A stretch of 64,000 bases of DNA from Neurospora crassa OR74A. Its lineage: Eukaryota; Ascomycota; Sordariomycetes; Sordariales; Sordariaceae. The stretch's first letter is position 1. Every line of letters starts with the position of its first letter. The stretch lies in the NCBI RefSeq assembly GCF_000182925.2, contig NC_026501.1:3761917-3825916 (forward strand). Reading direction: 5' to 3'. A program made the position numbers and the translations under genes. Shown here piece after piece: positions 11,786 to 24,479 of the stretch. The notes below the pieces were generated by a model that saw only the letters and a program-made list of their open reading frames with translations, did no database searches and had not been told where the DNA came from.

Positions 11786-13100
11786 ACGAACGAGGCAGGA
11801 TAGTTACGGTTATATAAGACGAACTATATAGTATAGATATAGGTATTAGTAACGGCCGTTAATGGGCATTAAATGAAACGAAAGGAAGCGATAGGGAAAG
11901 AGGTAGAAGAAAAAGGTTATATATTAAAGCGTTGTACCTATCCGATAAATTATTAGTCTATAGGAACTATTATCTATATTTAATTCTAGCTAATACTTAT
12001 ATATTACTAAAATTATAATTAATAAATATTAATACTACCGATCACTATTATATTAATTAGGCACTATAAGGATAATAATAAGTAAATTAATATACTATTA
12101 TAATTATATTAAAATAATGTTCCAATTAATTTAGGCCTAGGTGGCCTAGTAATAAGGGCGCCGTTTAAATAGCTTCGAAATATTAATAATATAGATATAC
12201 TCGGTTTAAACAATTGGAAGCCTAATAATAATAGCCTTATTAGTATTTTAAATTACTAGAATATCGAAGGTATGGATATAACTATCTATATGTATTTTGG
12301 TTAATATAAGAAAGATGCGGCGTTCTAACTTATTCTTCTAATTATATATAAAAATATAATTAATATAATTAAAGTTAAGCTTATATCGGTAGCGAATATA
12401 ATCGCTAATATTAAAGGTATAGCGTTTGAAGGTCCTACTATAGTATAAGGTTTATTAGTAGCTATTATTAACTAAATATATATAAGTAATTAGAAGTATT
12501 TTCGGAATTGCTTTATAGAGTTTTCCTAACTATATACGTACTTTATAGGCTTTTATACTATAGTTGGAATATAATATAATAACGCCTTGACGGTTCGCTA
12601 TACTCTTATTATTATAAGGATAATATATGTATAAATACGTATAATAATATACGTATAATATGCAGATCGGGAGCCGTAGTATAGAGATAGGAAAATTGCA
12701 ACGGGATATAGGGACGGGAATAATAGAGGAACTATACTAGGAATAGGGGAAATTGCTAGGGGAAAAGTAGGGATAAAGATAGTAGGGATAAGGATAAATA
12801 TAAATTTACTCGTTTAAAAAAGATACCCGCTTAATATATTATATTATATTTAGCCTAAACTTCTTAATATATAGTATACTATAGTTTTTATTATATATAT
12901 TTAATAAGGTACAATGAAAGATATTAGGTATAAATTTGGAAGTCTAAAGTAGGGTATATAGCTAGCTAGTATCTAGGTTAATACTAATTAAAATAGGGTA
13001 ATAGATTTTCTTTATTATAGTAGGTTTGAACTTACTAATAGCTAAAGGTTGTAGATAGACAACGTTAATAAATAAATCGATATCTAGTTTATTTTTAAGT
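11786..13100. other. Giant 1 left non-coding interval
   Basis: About 1.3 kb of AT-rich sequence between the subterminal repeats and the transposase-like remnant. There is a purine-rich patch at 12660-12790 (GGGA/GGAA motifs). I see no frame of note on either strand and no LTR or TIR. It is probably the 3' untranslated part of the minus-strand gene plus spacer. Confidence 0.4.
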
Positions 13101-16100
13101 TCGAACTCTATTAAGCCCAATCTAATCTTATCTTTGCGGTTAATTAGTAATTCGAAGAGGCTGGGCGCCTAGCCGGTAATATTTTTAATTTACTATATTA
13201 GTTTTAGATTAGATAGTACAAATATATTCAATAGTACGAATCGAATAGTATAAACGGTACACTCGTATTATAAGATCTATTTTTCAACGTCTCTACCATT
13301 AGTAGTTTCGGCTATCTTTTTAAATCGTTTATATAGTAAGTATTTATTTTTATTTAAATATATTAACCATCCTTTTTTATTACGGGCTAGGGTTTTATAT
13401 ACTTAGATTTGCGATATAAAATATATAGGGCGGCCCGGTACCGGGCCGAGATTTCGTATATATAATACCCGCTTCGGGAATTTAGGGGTAATTATTAGTA
13501 TACTTACTTATAATATTTTTCCTCTACTAACATATTTAATAATCTAAGTAGACTATACTCTTTGTAAATATCGGTATAATAAATGCCTATATCAATATTT
13601 AGCTGTAGCGCTTTTTTAATATATTCTCTTACTCTCTTCGGTAGAGGTTATTAGTCTAATTATCCCTCTACTACTATATTTACAATAGCTTCTATAGCCG
13701 CTTCTATAATCGGCGTATATTCTTCTTCAATATTTTCGGTAAGGAATATATTATTAAATCCTAAATCTAATTTTAAAGTAGCTATAAATGAGCGTTTAAA
13801 TAGTTAAGAGGGTAATTCTAATACGTGTACTCTACCCTTAAAGGTATCCTTTACTTTGGGGTTTTTGGCTATACTTTCTACTATAGCGTTGCATATAAGT
13901 TTATACTATAGGCGCCTATTCTAAATATAGGTATTTATATTTTCGTATTCCGATTGTGTATTCCTAGTATTTATAAGGATACTATTACTGCGCGCTATTA
14001 TAGCTAATTTATACGATATAACTCTAAGAAAGTAAGCATCGCTAGGGTTATTAATATAATTATATTCAAACAGGGTAATCTTCTATACTTCCTAAACGTA
14101 CCGGTCGATATACTCCTTTTCCAATTATATTTTTAGGAATAATAGTATAATAATTGATTATCTACCGTTTTTAAATAATATATATCCTTTAAAATATAAT
14201 ATAGGGGAAGGTAGTATAGTCTAGCTAGGTAGAAAAAACTATATACGAAAGGCGCGGCTATACTTAAATTTAGACCTAGGTATTAAGAAGGCGTTGAGAA
14301 ATATTTTGTAAATATAGGCTACTATTCCTTTAGAAAAAAAAGACGTTAGCTGGGCAAACTAATATTCATATACAATTAATTATACCTTTGAATTTTAAAT
14401 ATACTAGATCGGGCGGGCGGGTTATAATAGTATTTAATACTAGTATTAAATTGAATAACGCTAGCTTATATTCACTTATTCCCTACTAAGTCCGATATAC
14501 CTTTTTATTAGCTTTTTTCCAAATATTAATATCGATTTTATAATGTATCTATAGGTACTAGTAGTAAAATCGCCTTATTTCGAAAGATTTGTAGTTATTT
14601 ATTATATCCTATTTATTTACCATATATTCTAGGCTAATAAAATAGAATTGATAGAACTTTAAACCGGTAAGGCCTATAGTACCGGAATTCTTATCTTATT
14701 AAGGTATATCGCTAGTATAGTATATAGTAAAGATTAATACTATTGTCGGTTTGCCTTTAATATCCATTATAACCCCCTTATTTAAGGGTATAAAATAATT
14801 AATCGTATTAATTATAATATTAAAGTTAGAAGCGTACGGTCCTAGAACAATTGGAAAAATATTAGTATTTCGGGTACGGCCATTACTATATAGTATACTA
14901 GCTGGGGATTAATAAATACCTATTATAAAGCGGCGTACATTGTAGTAAATATTAAATTTATTAATAAAAATAAGTACTAAGTAGCTTAATACCTTAATGC
15001 CTCTATGAACTTAGTCCTATTAATTTTCGAATATTTTTTGCCCATATATTTTAAATTCTAACTCCGTTCGTAATAGTTATATAAAGGCTAATAGAGTAAT
15101 ACGCTTACTATAGTTACTATATGTTATATTTTAATTATTATTAAACAGTTTTTACAATATACGTTTAACTAAATAATAGCCTTTTTTCTTCGTATTTTCG
15201 GGAATAGTACTATATTTATAGAATAATTTTCTTAGCTTCTTTACAAACTTCTCTTTGGGTTCTATAAATAAGCTTAGATCTTTTAGGTTATCGCCGTCGA
15301 AGTAATTTATCTATATTAGTGTAAATCGATCTATTAGTTACTAGGGAATTTAATACACTTATTCGAAACGAATAATTAATTTATTCTTTTTAAATTTTAT
15401 ATTATTGTGAACCTAAATACTAAATACAAAACTAAGGAATTCGTCTTCTATCTCGTTAATAGAAAGGTATTTATTAATTACTAGAATTATTTCGCCGGAG
15501 TATTTAATATATTTATTAGTATAATTTCTTCTAACGGTTCTAATACGACCAATATATAATATATAATCTATATAATCTTTAATAAGGTAATAAGGACAAT
15601 CCAAATCCTTAATATTATTAAGATATTTAAAGTAAATAAAGTCCGAATGAAAGATGGCCTTTCTAGTGTCCTCCGAGCTCAATATAGTTCGATTATCGCT
15701 AATAAAATACGCATATTCGCCAATGGTCGTACGAACCGAATTTAACTAGCATAGGGAATAATAAAACTCTATTGGATTATCTACAAAATATGCTATACCC
15801 TTATATATAATTGTAGCTATATCCGAGTTTAAGAAGGTTTAGAATAATATATAGGGATTTATAAAGAATAGCGATTCTATAATTATATTTAAATCCTCCT
15901 CGTTATTTAAACCCGCTTACTATTATTATTACTATTATCTTTTTCAAATAGCCGATTCAATCTTTATTTTCTTAATTTATAGAAGGATCCTAGCTTCCCT
16001 TATATCTAGCAGCGGCATTCGATTTTCTATATAGCGTTTTAAAATTTTTAATTATCGGGGCAATTACTATATCGCTAGTACTAATCTCCCATCTTCCCCG

Positions 16101-16900
16101 CGTAACGTACCTAGTATTTTAAATAATATATAATACTTAGACTAAGTTATATATTTAAAATAAGTATATATACCTAATAGAAAATTGAAATTGGATAATT
16201 TTAGGTGTTAATCGTAGTAATAGTATATAAGTGTAGAGTTGTCGGTAATACAACCTTCGATAGGTTTAGCCAATTAGACTAATTATTATTTATTAATCTA
16301 ACTACTAATATAGAACTTATTATAAATATCTTGATTAATAAAATCCTCGTTGAATGTAACGGTTTCTAATTCGTTACTAAAGTTTCGCTCAATATATTCT
16401 AGGCCATATTCTAAATCGAAGTGAAGTTGTTCTTCGTTAAAATTAGCTAGTAAAATGTTATTATAATTTCTATTATCGATTATTAAAGCTTATAATCTAC
16501 TTTGAAGTAGAATATTTTAGTTAAGGGTACTTATAAGAAAGTTAATAATATTGAATTCATATTACAACTCAAATTACCCTCACCTTTACTATTATTATCT
16601 TCATCCACATCTTTCTAATTATTATTATTTACCACCCTACCAACTAGATTTAATATAACTATATCGTTATTGCTATTAAGAAGCGGGGTATATCTAATAC
16701 TTAGTGATTTATACTATTATCGCTGTTGTTATTATTCTTATTATTATCGGCTGGGATTAATTAGTTATCGACGAGGTATACCGTAATTATTACGCTTAAT
16801 GTAAAATAATTATTTATTTAAGTATATGGGTTCTATACGGAGTATAGTCCTAGGAGCGTGTAGGCCGGGTATCGTAAGTAATACCCTTCTTTATAAATTT
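13100..16900 (-). pseudogene. TNP2-like transposase remnant of giant 1
   Basis: Minus-strand frames read, in order from 15682 down: the only fully open piece (15413-15682, MSSEDTRKAIFHSDFIYFKY), then VLGPYASNFN...LNKGVIMDIKG and TIYYTSDIP...SGTIGLTGLKF (about 14690-14860), ITRPPDLVYLKFKGI (about 14390-14422), FFLPSQ and SPILYF, and further down a block like LNIDIGIYYTDIYKEYS (about 13560-13610). The same blocks in the same order are in giant 2. The GPxxSxF, GDMP, RPPDxxHxE-like series recalls TNP2-type transposases and a widespread fungal relative. I cannot point to the catalytic acidic residues. Stops are mainly Gln-type. 16900 as the 5' limit is a guess. Confidence 0.6.
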
Positions 16901-17690
16901 ATATAATTATAGTATTAAAAAAGGATGCGGTAGGTGGATTTAATTAAATAAATAATATTAGTAATAGCGATAAATATACGTTAAACTAAATATTAATTAT
17001 AGGAATTCAAATATAAGTATTATATATTATATTACCTAGTCGCTTAGTAATTGTTCATTAGATTCCTATTTACTATAACCGAATCGAACTTCGTTAATAT
17101 AATTTATTTACTATATTTGGATGTAAATAAAGGTAATATACTTACGTACCGTTCGTAGTAGGATAAATATTTAATTGGTTAGAACCCTTATGTCCCTAGG
17201 TTCTAAGCCTTCCGAACTGTATTAAACCTATAAATATTCCTAAATTCTAATTGCAACCTTTACCCTTTACTATTCACCACCTTTATTTATTTTATATATT
17301 AACTAGCGCCAACTATTATAATACCCCGCAATTTCATTTAAATTATTATTTATAATATAAAAACTATTTACTTTATAGTATAATAGAAGGTGGTAGAATC
17401 GCATACTCCGCGTATATATTTCTACTAATTTTCCCCCCTCTAATTTCTTAAACTCTCTCTCTTATAACCTCTCCTCCCCTATCTTACAACTTCGATAGAT
17501 TATATAATAATAATAATAATAACGATAAAAATAATAGTAATAATACTAATAATTATATATTCGTTATCGTATAACCCTATCATTAACTAATATTACTAAT
17601 TAAATAAATTGCTAATTTAAAGCTCTTTTTAAATTATATTTGCTATAAATTAATTAATACCTTTATTATTGCTATACCTATTTTATTAAT
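16900..17690. promoter_or_regulatory. Divergent intergenic spacer of giant 1
   Basis: About 0.8 kb with no coding frame that I trust, lying between the minus-strand transposase remnant and the + strand second gene. If the two genes are divergent, both promoters should be here. It has C/T-rich patches (17430-17490) and an (AAT)n run (17505-17540). No promoter element can be named. The equivalent spacer in giant 2 is around 36500-37400. Confidence 0.35.
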
Positions 17691-18164
17691 ATTTTAATAG
17701 ACGATAGCTCTTACGGATAGGCAAGGCGCGGCTCCTTCTAACTCTTCCTATTATTGCTATAGAAGTAAAAGCGCGGATAATATAGATATAGGTAAGAAGG
17801 GTTTAATTAGAAAGGTATCGTTTTTGGCCGACGATAATAATAGATTTAATATCGAGGAATTTTTATCGTTAGAGTCTGAAGAAAAGGACGAAAATAATAA
17901 GGATAATAATAATATTATACTAAAAAAGCGATTTGCTAATAGCCTTATACCCCTTCCCTACCGTAAAGGCCGCAGTTAAATAAATTTATTATATTTAATA
18001 TTTTAATCCTATCTAAATATTATTTAATATTTCTATAGTATAATATTACTTTACTGTATAAGTAAAATAATTGGAAGTAGTAGTTTAATCGGTATATATA
18101 ATTAAATATAATTATATTAATTAATATCTTAGCTAAGAATTTATAAATTTTGATTCGTAATAAA

Positions 18165-18192
18165 GGTTAAGGTTAGGGTTAGGGTTAGGGTC
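18165..18192 (+). repeat. Interstitial telomere-type repeat (TTAGGG)n
   Basis: GGTTAAGGTTAGGG followed by two further GTTAGG units: about four telomere hexamers, the first variant. It lies in the AT-rich gap of the second gene of giant 1, far from any window end. Confidence 0.85.
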
Positions 18193-20257
18193 CTATTCCC
18201 GAAATTAATGTAATATTATATAGTTATTAGAATTAATAATATAATTAATATTATTAAGACTAGTTTCTTTAAGGATCCGGCCGTAGATCCCCTTAGTACT
18301 AACTAGGCTAATTCTCTTTTTAGGAACCCGAATACTAACTATTTTTATTATACGGATTTAGCCGGGGTTTATTCCTTATAGGCTAATAAAGCTAATACCT
18401 TCCTCAGCCATTCCCTCCCTAGTATTATAATTAAATAATTAAGTATTACTAGAACCCCCCGTAAAAGGACCCTATACGAAGCGATTAGAATATACCGTCG
18501 ACCGAGATTTTTAATAATTCGCAATTCCAACTAGTATTTAATAATATTAATAAACGTACTATAGAACGGGTAAAGCGTAACAACCCCCTTTAACCCCCTC
18601 AACCCCCTAGTCTATTTATACCTAGCTATAGTCTATCCAATACGCCTAATAATAACCGAGGAACTCCCGGTACTAACTTTAGTACTATTAATTCTAATAC
18701 TAACTCCTATACCTATAATTCTAATACGACTAATTCTCGTACTACTAGCTCTAGTACTTATAGCTACGATTTATCTACAATTAGTAGTACTAATTCAAAC
18801 TTCTTATTTGAGACCGCTTTCCCAACGGGTAATTTCGGTAGTACGTAATTACAGTCGCAATCTAGCGGTACTGCCCCCTAACAACATTGTAACTTCTAAC
18901 CCAATTATAACTAAGAGTGTACTCCTCCCGGATATAGTTGTAGCTTTAACCGTCCTCCTCCCAACTATAGTTTCCTCCCCAGCTATAGCTTCCCCCTTAA
19001 TTATAGCCCTCCTCCTCCTCCTAGCTATAGTTATAACTATAATCCTCCTCCTAGTTCTAGTTATAGCTATAATTAAAGTTACAATCCCGGCTACAGTAAT
19101 AAATATAATTATAGTACTAATCCCTAACAATAGTAAGAATAATAATAATAACCCGAACTAGAAATTCCAAAAGGTCGTAGTAGTCGTAATCGTAATCGCT
19201 AATTGAAGGGTAGAGGATCTACCGGTAGATCCTCTATATAGGATAGAAATGCAATTAATGAAGAGGAGGAGCCCCTTAAAAATAAATATTCTAACTATTT
19301 CTTCGAACCTACTCGAGAGAATTTCTATATATTAAAGGAGATTAGTACACTGTTATATATAGAATTTAATAATAATAGTATTAATATAAATAACGTTATA
19401 ACTTCCGTACCCAAGGAAGAGATAGCTATAATCGTTAATAAAATCTATTAATAAATATATTAATATATATTCGTATACTATTCGAATTAATTTATTAATT
19501 AGGTTATTAAGTGGGCTACCCCTAATATCGATACCCGCTCGCTAAAATTCTAATAACTTCGTACTTATACTAAAAATACCCATAAGACCTAGAAGAATCG
19601 ATTTTTATAGGTTAAATTCTATACCTTCTTCCTTATAATAACTAAAGACTTGCCTAAACTTCTCGAATTCGACTATAACAATACAAAAGATAAAGTAATA
19701 TTTACTGAATTAGTAGAGCCTTAGATTACCGCCTATTATTTTAAGGATATCTTTTCCTATATCGCGCCTTATATCGACTATTAAACTACTTTCAATAATA
19801 AAAAATATATTCCGTATTACTTTTTATTGAGACGCCCATGCATTCGGAGCTCGAGCGTTGTCGGTGGGCCGAAAGGTGACATGGAAGATCCGCACCAAAG
19901 GTCGTGGTCCATGGGCCCACCCAACGCCGCAAGCGAGGAAGGCGCGGCGTATCTGTCTATTAGCGGTTGGAATGCAAAAAAAATACCCGTCTTGGCACGG
20001 CTTGGCAGTCCTAAATAGGAAAACTTGGCGCCAAGCAGGACACGGTTCGAATAGCAGCTCGAAAAAGCCACTTTTTCCTTTGCAACAGCGATTTCTCCTC
20101 GACCATCTAATGCACTCAAATGCATATGGTGTCAAAATGACGAGAAAAGAAAGGCGGTCATTTTGGTACCGGTCCCATTGTAGTGCACGCTCTGGTTGTT
20201 GAGAAAAATGCAAAAGAAGTTAAAAATAAGGATTTTAGTTGCGACCGTAGTTTAGAA

Positions 20258-20308
20258 ATGACCAAGTCCGAAAAGTGACCAAGTCCGAAAAATGACTAAG
20301 TCCGAAAA
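20258..20308 (+). repeat. Three 17-bp direct repeats (RTGACYAAGTCCGAAAA)
   Basis: Units at 20258, 20275 and 20292, followed by a partial unit. The sister element has a similar but more worn array at about 58125-58173. They could be protein-binding sites or slippage products. Confidence 0.8.
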
Positions 20309-20319
20309 ATGACTGATTC

Positions 20320-20355
20320 CCCTAACCCTGAAGGCCACTGAGAGGGTTAGGGTTA
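20320..20355. repeat. Hairpin of inverted telomere motifs
   Basis: CCCTAACCCT is followed about 13 bases later by AGGGTTAGGGTTAG, forming a stem of telomere motif facing its own complement. The sister element keeps the arrangement (TAACCCTA near 58190, AGGGTTAGGGTTAGGGTT at 58211-58228). Confidence 0.75.
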
Positions 20356-20512
20356 GAAGTGAGATTTCTGAAAGCGAATTTAAAAAAAAAAAATTCTTTT
20401 TAAGTTTTTTTTTTTTGTTTTTTTTTTTTTTTTTTTTAGTAGGGAGGAGGGGGGGGGGGGGAAACAGGTAATATAGAGGGAAGAATTCAACTATTTATTT
20501 AAGAAACTGGTT

Positions 20513-20583
20513 GAGCTTGTAGCTTAATGGTTATTATTATTATTACCTTTCTTAAAGGTCACCTGTTCAGTTCAGCTTTAAGT
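20513..20583 (+). other. tRNA-like sequence (degenerate) with pol III-like boxes
   Basis: TAGCTTAATGG (20520-20530) resembles a tRNA A box. GTTCAGTTC (20565-20573) resembles a worn B box, and a T-run (pol III terminator type) follows from 20584. T-stem pairing is partial and the acceptor stem does not pair well, so this is not a working tRNA. It fits the tRNA-derived head or body of a SINE. The copy at 58389-58458 keeps the layout. Confidence 0.4.
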
Positions 20584-21275
20584 CTTTTTTTTTCTTTTTT
20601 TTTTTTTTTTTTTTAACTAAGTAGATTCTAGGGCGTCTCTCTGTCTCCCCTGGACTTTGGCTCCGCCCAGGGGAACTGTATTTTATAATATTACTATCGA
20701 ATTAGGTATAATAGCCTATTGTATAATTTAATCCGAAGTTAGGCTGAACGTTGGCTGTAGACCGGGAACTAGCTTGGCTAAGAAAAAGGATTAGAATACG
20801 CAAAACGATTATTTGGATATATTTAATAATTTTATTTTTTATAAGAATTTTATCGAATATAACCGTAACCTATTCATAGAACTCCTACTCGAATTAGTTA
20901 TTATATAGTAAGCTAGAAGTAGTATTAATATAGAAATTCTAGAATAGTCTACTACTATTCTAAGCCCGCTGCAACGCAGAACACCTCGCAACCCTAATAT
21001 AATAGTAGCCAGATAGCCAGCGATACCAATATATACTACCTAAGTTAGTAATCCCCCTAGTCTAGTTAGTCCCGGTAGTCCTAGTCTTAATCCTAGTCCT
21101 AACAATATACTTAATAGCGCCGGTATTGGACTTCGATGTATTTTTAGGCCTAAATTTAACTCTATATACAACAGCCCTCGTTATAGCCTATATAACTGTC
21201 CTAATAATAAGCGCCGTAAAAGTAATAATCGCCAAAAATATAGTAGATTAACCCCTACACCCTATTATCGCTATA

Positions 21276-21310
21276 ATATTAGTACTAGCACTAGCACTAG
21301 CACTAGTACT
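21276..21310 (+). repeat. AGTACTAGC-type hexanucleotide run (Ser-Thr repeat)
   Basis: Five to six copies of (A/T)AGCAC(T)-like hexamers, encoding alternating Ser-Thr in the frame that leads to the zinc knuckle at 21404. This is simple-sequence expansion inside the second gene of giant 1. Confidence 0.75.
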
Positions 21311-21452
21311 AACAACTATACTAGTACTACTTTACAGCATTAATTTTTAATCTTCTAGAGCGGATATAGTAATAATAATAATAAAGATAACAATCTCCCT
21401 AATTGTTATTATTATTATAATCGCGGCTATTATAACAAATCTTATAATATTA

Positions 21453-24400
21453 GGGAAAGCCTACCCGCACCCCAACCGTTCCTAGGTGCACCCCATGTCA
21501 GCCGACATGTAAATTATCGGGTTTTAGCGGTAAATTTCCATGTTTCTAATGTCTAGTAACATTCGTAGCTGGGTCATCCACCTGCAAATGCGTCCCTATA
21601 CCTTATATCTCGCGATATCTCCATAGTATTGAAAATAGGTCTATTTCTACTCGATTACAATCTAAATACTAATATCTAATAGTTTAGAAAACTCATTAAA
21701 TAAGCCAATTGAAGATATTTCAACGGCTTCCTCCCTTCTCGCCTCCTCCTCCCGCCACTATACCTCCCATACTCTCTCTACCCAATATTAAACCAGCTCA
21801 TCATCCTTATCCTTATTATTATTAATTACCTCAATATAATTATATACCTCGTTTTAGGCATCCAGTTTATTAATATTAGGCCTAACTTTATATTGAGAAT
21901 AATTATATTGCACTAAAGCTCGTATATAATAAATATTTTAGGAGTTGTTATAGGGTCCCTTAGGTTTACTACTTCTAATAGGGAGGATAGCTTTATTACT
22001 AAAGGGATTATTCTAATTAAGGGGACGACCTTTACGTATTACTATAGCTACTAAGTAAAATTGTAAATATTTATCTACCGTATCCTATTATATAAATTAG
22101 TATAGGAATAATCGGACTAATAATAGATAAACCTTACCTAATATTAAATAAGATACTAAAAGGGATAATAATTAACTTTATTAACTAAAACTACCTTATT
22201 AGTATAGTAAGCTACTTCTATCTCGTAGGTATAAGGGAGCCTATACTGGGTTCGAAAATTATATAAATATAGCTATAAACGACTATTATTACTACGAGGG
22301 TATCGAGTATTAGGAAACGTTACTTTTTATTATTAGTATTATTTATTAAGTAGATTAACCCCCTATAAAGTTATTTCTAAAAGTATAGAACTAAACTATA
22401 AATAATTAGGTCCTATCTATATAGTACGCGTACGGGTTATTAACGAGGCTAACTTCTATTTAAAGAGTTTGTAACGAATAGTAATGTAGGTAGTTATAGC
22501 CTTATAAAGATTAATTAACCCCCTACGAACTAATAACCTATACGATTTTAATAACCTATTATTAAATTTATTTAGTAATGTAGTACGTTACTTATAATTA
22601 AAGTAGTACCTTGTATAGTAACTAGCCTACTCTAATTAGTATAGTATAAATTCGAGCCGGATTTATTTAACGATAGCTTCCTATATACTTTCAAACTAAT
22701 AATAAAGGAGAGACTATACTTTCTTAAAATCCAATTCAAATAAGGAGTAAATTATATACTGCTATAAATAAAAAAGGCTAGCTCTAGTATTAATAACCCT
22801 TCTAGGGACCGGACTTAATCCAACCTATATTTTAATAATAGTTTTAACCTTATTATATATATAACGTAATTGCTCAATATTATCCTCATCAAACGGACTA
22901 CGTGCCTCTCTTTATTAATTAGTAGAATTAAAGTCGCTACTGTAGGAGTCCTCCTCACTAGGTTAATCCTTATTATTATTTATATCGTTGTCTAAAAACT
23001 CACTATCTCTAAATATTGTAATCCAATCATCTTTAAAGTACTTAATAATATTACAATTAATATACTATATATAATACTAATACTAAATATTAAGTAAAAA
23101 TCGGTCGATAGTAAAAATAAACTAGGTATCACCGTTAATAATAAACACAATAGGGTAAAGAATTTTGAGCTCCCTAATAGCCTTATTAAATACCTTAATT
23201 AACTATATAAATCCCTCCTCCCTCTCGTTATTAATAACCGCTTAAAATACTAGTATAAATAATCTCTCTAATATAACAACTACCCCTTATACGAGCGGTA
23301 TATAATACTAGTTAGTCTTATATATAGTGTTAATGAGGAATATATATAGGAACCGCTCCTATATAGACTATTGGGAATTAGTAACCCAAAAGGTATACCG
23401 TAGTATAGTACCCTCCCCATCATCTCCCTCATCCCTATAATAATCAAAGTCTTTGGTTTTAAATACTACTACCGCATCGAGGTCTAACTTCTTAATAAAC
23501 CCTTACGTATTAGTATAACTATTTTAGTCCGCTCGCCGAAAATATTACTATTAATTATCTAAATCTTTGAAGGTTAAATATAGATTAGGATACCGCCTCT
23601 TAACAATAGTATAAATAAATCAAATAGTTAAATTACGTTATTAAAAAAGACTATTAATATATACTATTTAATTTATAGTAATAACCCGCATACAAAGAAT
23701 GAAGTAGCTATATAAATACTCTAACGGACTATAACCTTAATAAGTAAGGTTTAATAGCTGTATAGTCTATTTACAACCATCCCTCTCGAATACTTATAAT
23801 ATAATTCGAAATAGGTAATTTAGTACAATTTTTTGTAATATAGTATATTGTATTTTATATAATCGTTAGGGGTAGCTTTTACGCTAAGCGTAGTTATATT
23901 AGTATACAACCCTCCTATATTTACCTTTATTAAGTCCTTTATCGTACTTATAAGACCGTTGAACTATAATATTAAATCGATAGTAGCGGTATAATTTAAT
24001 AAACTATATAAGGATATTAAAGAAATTGGGGTCGGGTAGTAGCTTAAAGAAGGGATCGTCGACTAATATAGTCTACTCTTATTTATTAAGTAGGATTAAT
24101 AGCGCCGGCGAGGGAGAGGAAGCGCAACGACGGTAATATAGTTCCTAATTGTATAAAGGCATCTAAATTAATTATTAGTGTTTAAAAGCGATTAAAATCA
24201 ATTAATTTGAGTGAAATTACGTACGTTGAGAGACTATTATTGTGGATACGTATAAAGTGCTAGTGTAGTACAAAGTGCTGGTGCAACTAGCCATATGAAA
24301 AAGAGGGAGAAGAAATAACCAAGGTACAACAATATTGCGTACATTGAAAAGACGAAATTTTGCAGGTAAAAACGGGATTTACAATATCAGGTGTTATTAG

Positions 24401-24471
24401 CTGGACCGCCCCATTTTTCTGGGTGGGGGAGGGTGTACCTAGGAACGGTTGGGGTGCGGGTAGGCTTTCCC
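21453..24471 (-). mobile_element. MULE copy 2 (nested in giant 1)
   Basis: A 3,019-bp Mutator-like element. Terminal inverted repeats are about 41 bp (21453-21493 and 24431-24471; first bases GGGAAAGCCTACCCGC) with one G/A mismatch. An 8-bp target duplication TAATATTA lies at 21445-21452 and 24472-24479; the duplicated site is itself a palindrome. The subterminal sequence at 24330-24420 is alike, inverted, to 57090-57200 of the other MULE. It interrupts the frame just after the zinc knuckle of the second gene of giant 1, so it is younger than giant 1. Confidence 0.88.
22100..24150 (-). pseudogene. MULE transposase remnant (copy 2)
   Basis: Minus-strand frames contain the MULE core NTIYKTNQYYIPLVQGVVV (about 23280-23333), then a stretch equivalent to the TD(R/x)xLAL motif, in which INGDTQF stands (about 23140-23160), and YIQYINCNII for the C-x-x-H-I-N-K-N block (about 23050-23080). 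The same blocks are in the MULE at 57041. Catalytic Asp, Cys, Trp and His positions are replaced in the RIP-typical way (D to N, C or H to Y, W to stop). This is the DDE enzyme of Mutator-like elements; not functional. Outer limits are approximate. Confidence 0.8.
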
Positions 24472-24479
24472 TAATATTA

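Larger units (their letters stand above)
19829..20685. mobile_element. 0.86-kb GC-richer element, copy A
   Basis: A block with intact CA/TG content. It starts GAGACGCCC, interrupts the second gene of giant 1 and is closely matched by 57713-58556. GGGCGTCTC at 20631-20639 is the inverse of its first nine bases, but both copies remain alike for about 46 bp more, to GGGGAACTGTATTTTA. Internal order: unknown 0.4-kb body, three 17-bp direct repeats (20258-20308), an inverted telomere-motif hairpin (20320-20355), A- and T-runs, a G13 run (about 20448), a tRNA-like piece and poly-T. No clear target duplication. Short open frames on both strands do not agree between copies. It may be a SINE-like or TIR-like non-autonomous element. 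Confidence 0.7.
17690..21452 (+). pseudogene. Giant 1 second gene: Gag-like, low-complexity, CCHC
   Basis: A long + strand coding remnant, interrupted by the nested element at 19829-20685. The start region (17700-17980) reads without stops, with acidic LSLESEEKDENNKDNNN. After an AT-rich gap a P/S/N/Y-rich middle follows (18550-19160; motifs such as PPPPPSYSYN). Then comes a Lys/Arg patch (GRSSRNRNR) and a folded-looking part to 19828. It resumes to a basic segment (NNKRRKSNNRQK, 21200-21240), a Ser-Thr dipeptide run (21276-21310) and a zinc-knuckle-like end at 21404-21445. At least one frame change occurs near 18490. Not a family I can name; it resembles a Gag-like nucleic-acid-binding protein. 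Confidence 0.55.

Noticed and set aside
18808-19161. Open frames on both strands (117 and 93 codons)
   Set aside because: Shadows of the P/S/Y/N-rich frame of the second gene; they translate the repeat in the wrong phase or antisense (poly-Leu/Ile).
19817-20213. Four overlapping open frames in the 0.86-kb element
   Set aside because: A partly similar minus-strand frame exists in the sister copy (57728-58057), but only because two indels offset each other; the middle differs and the start codon is not conserved. A real gene is unlikely.
20513-20583. Functional tRNA gene
   Set aside because: A- and B-box-like strings are there but the acceptor stem does not pair and no sensible anticodon arm forms; kept only as tRNA-like.
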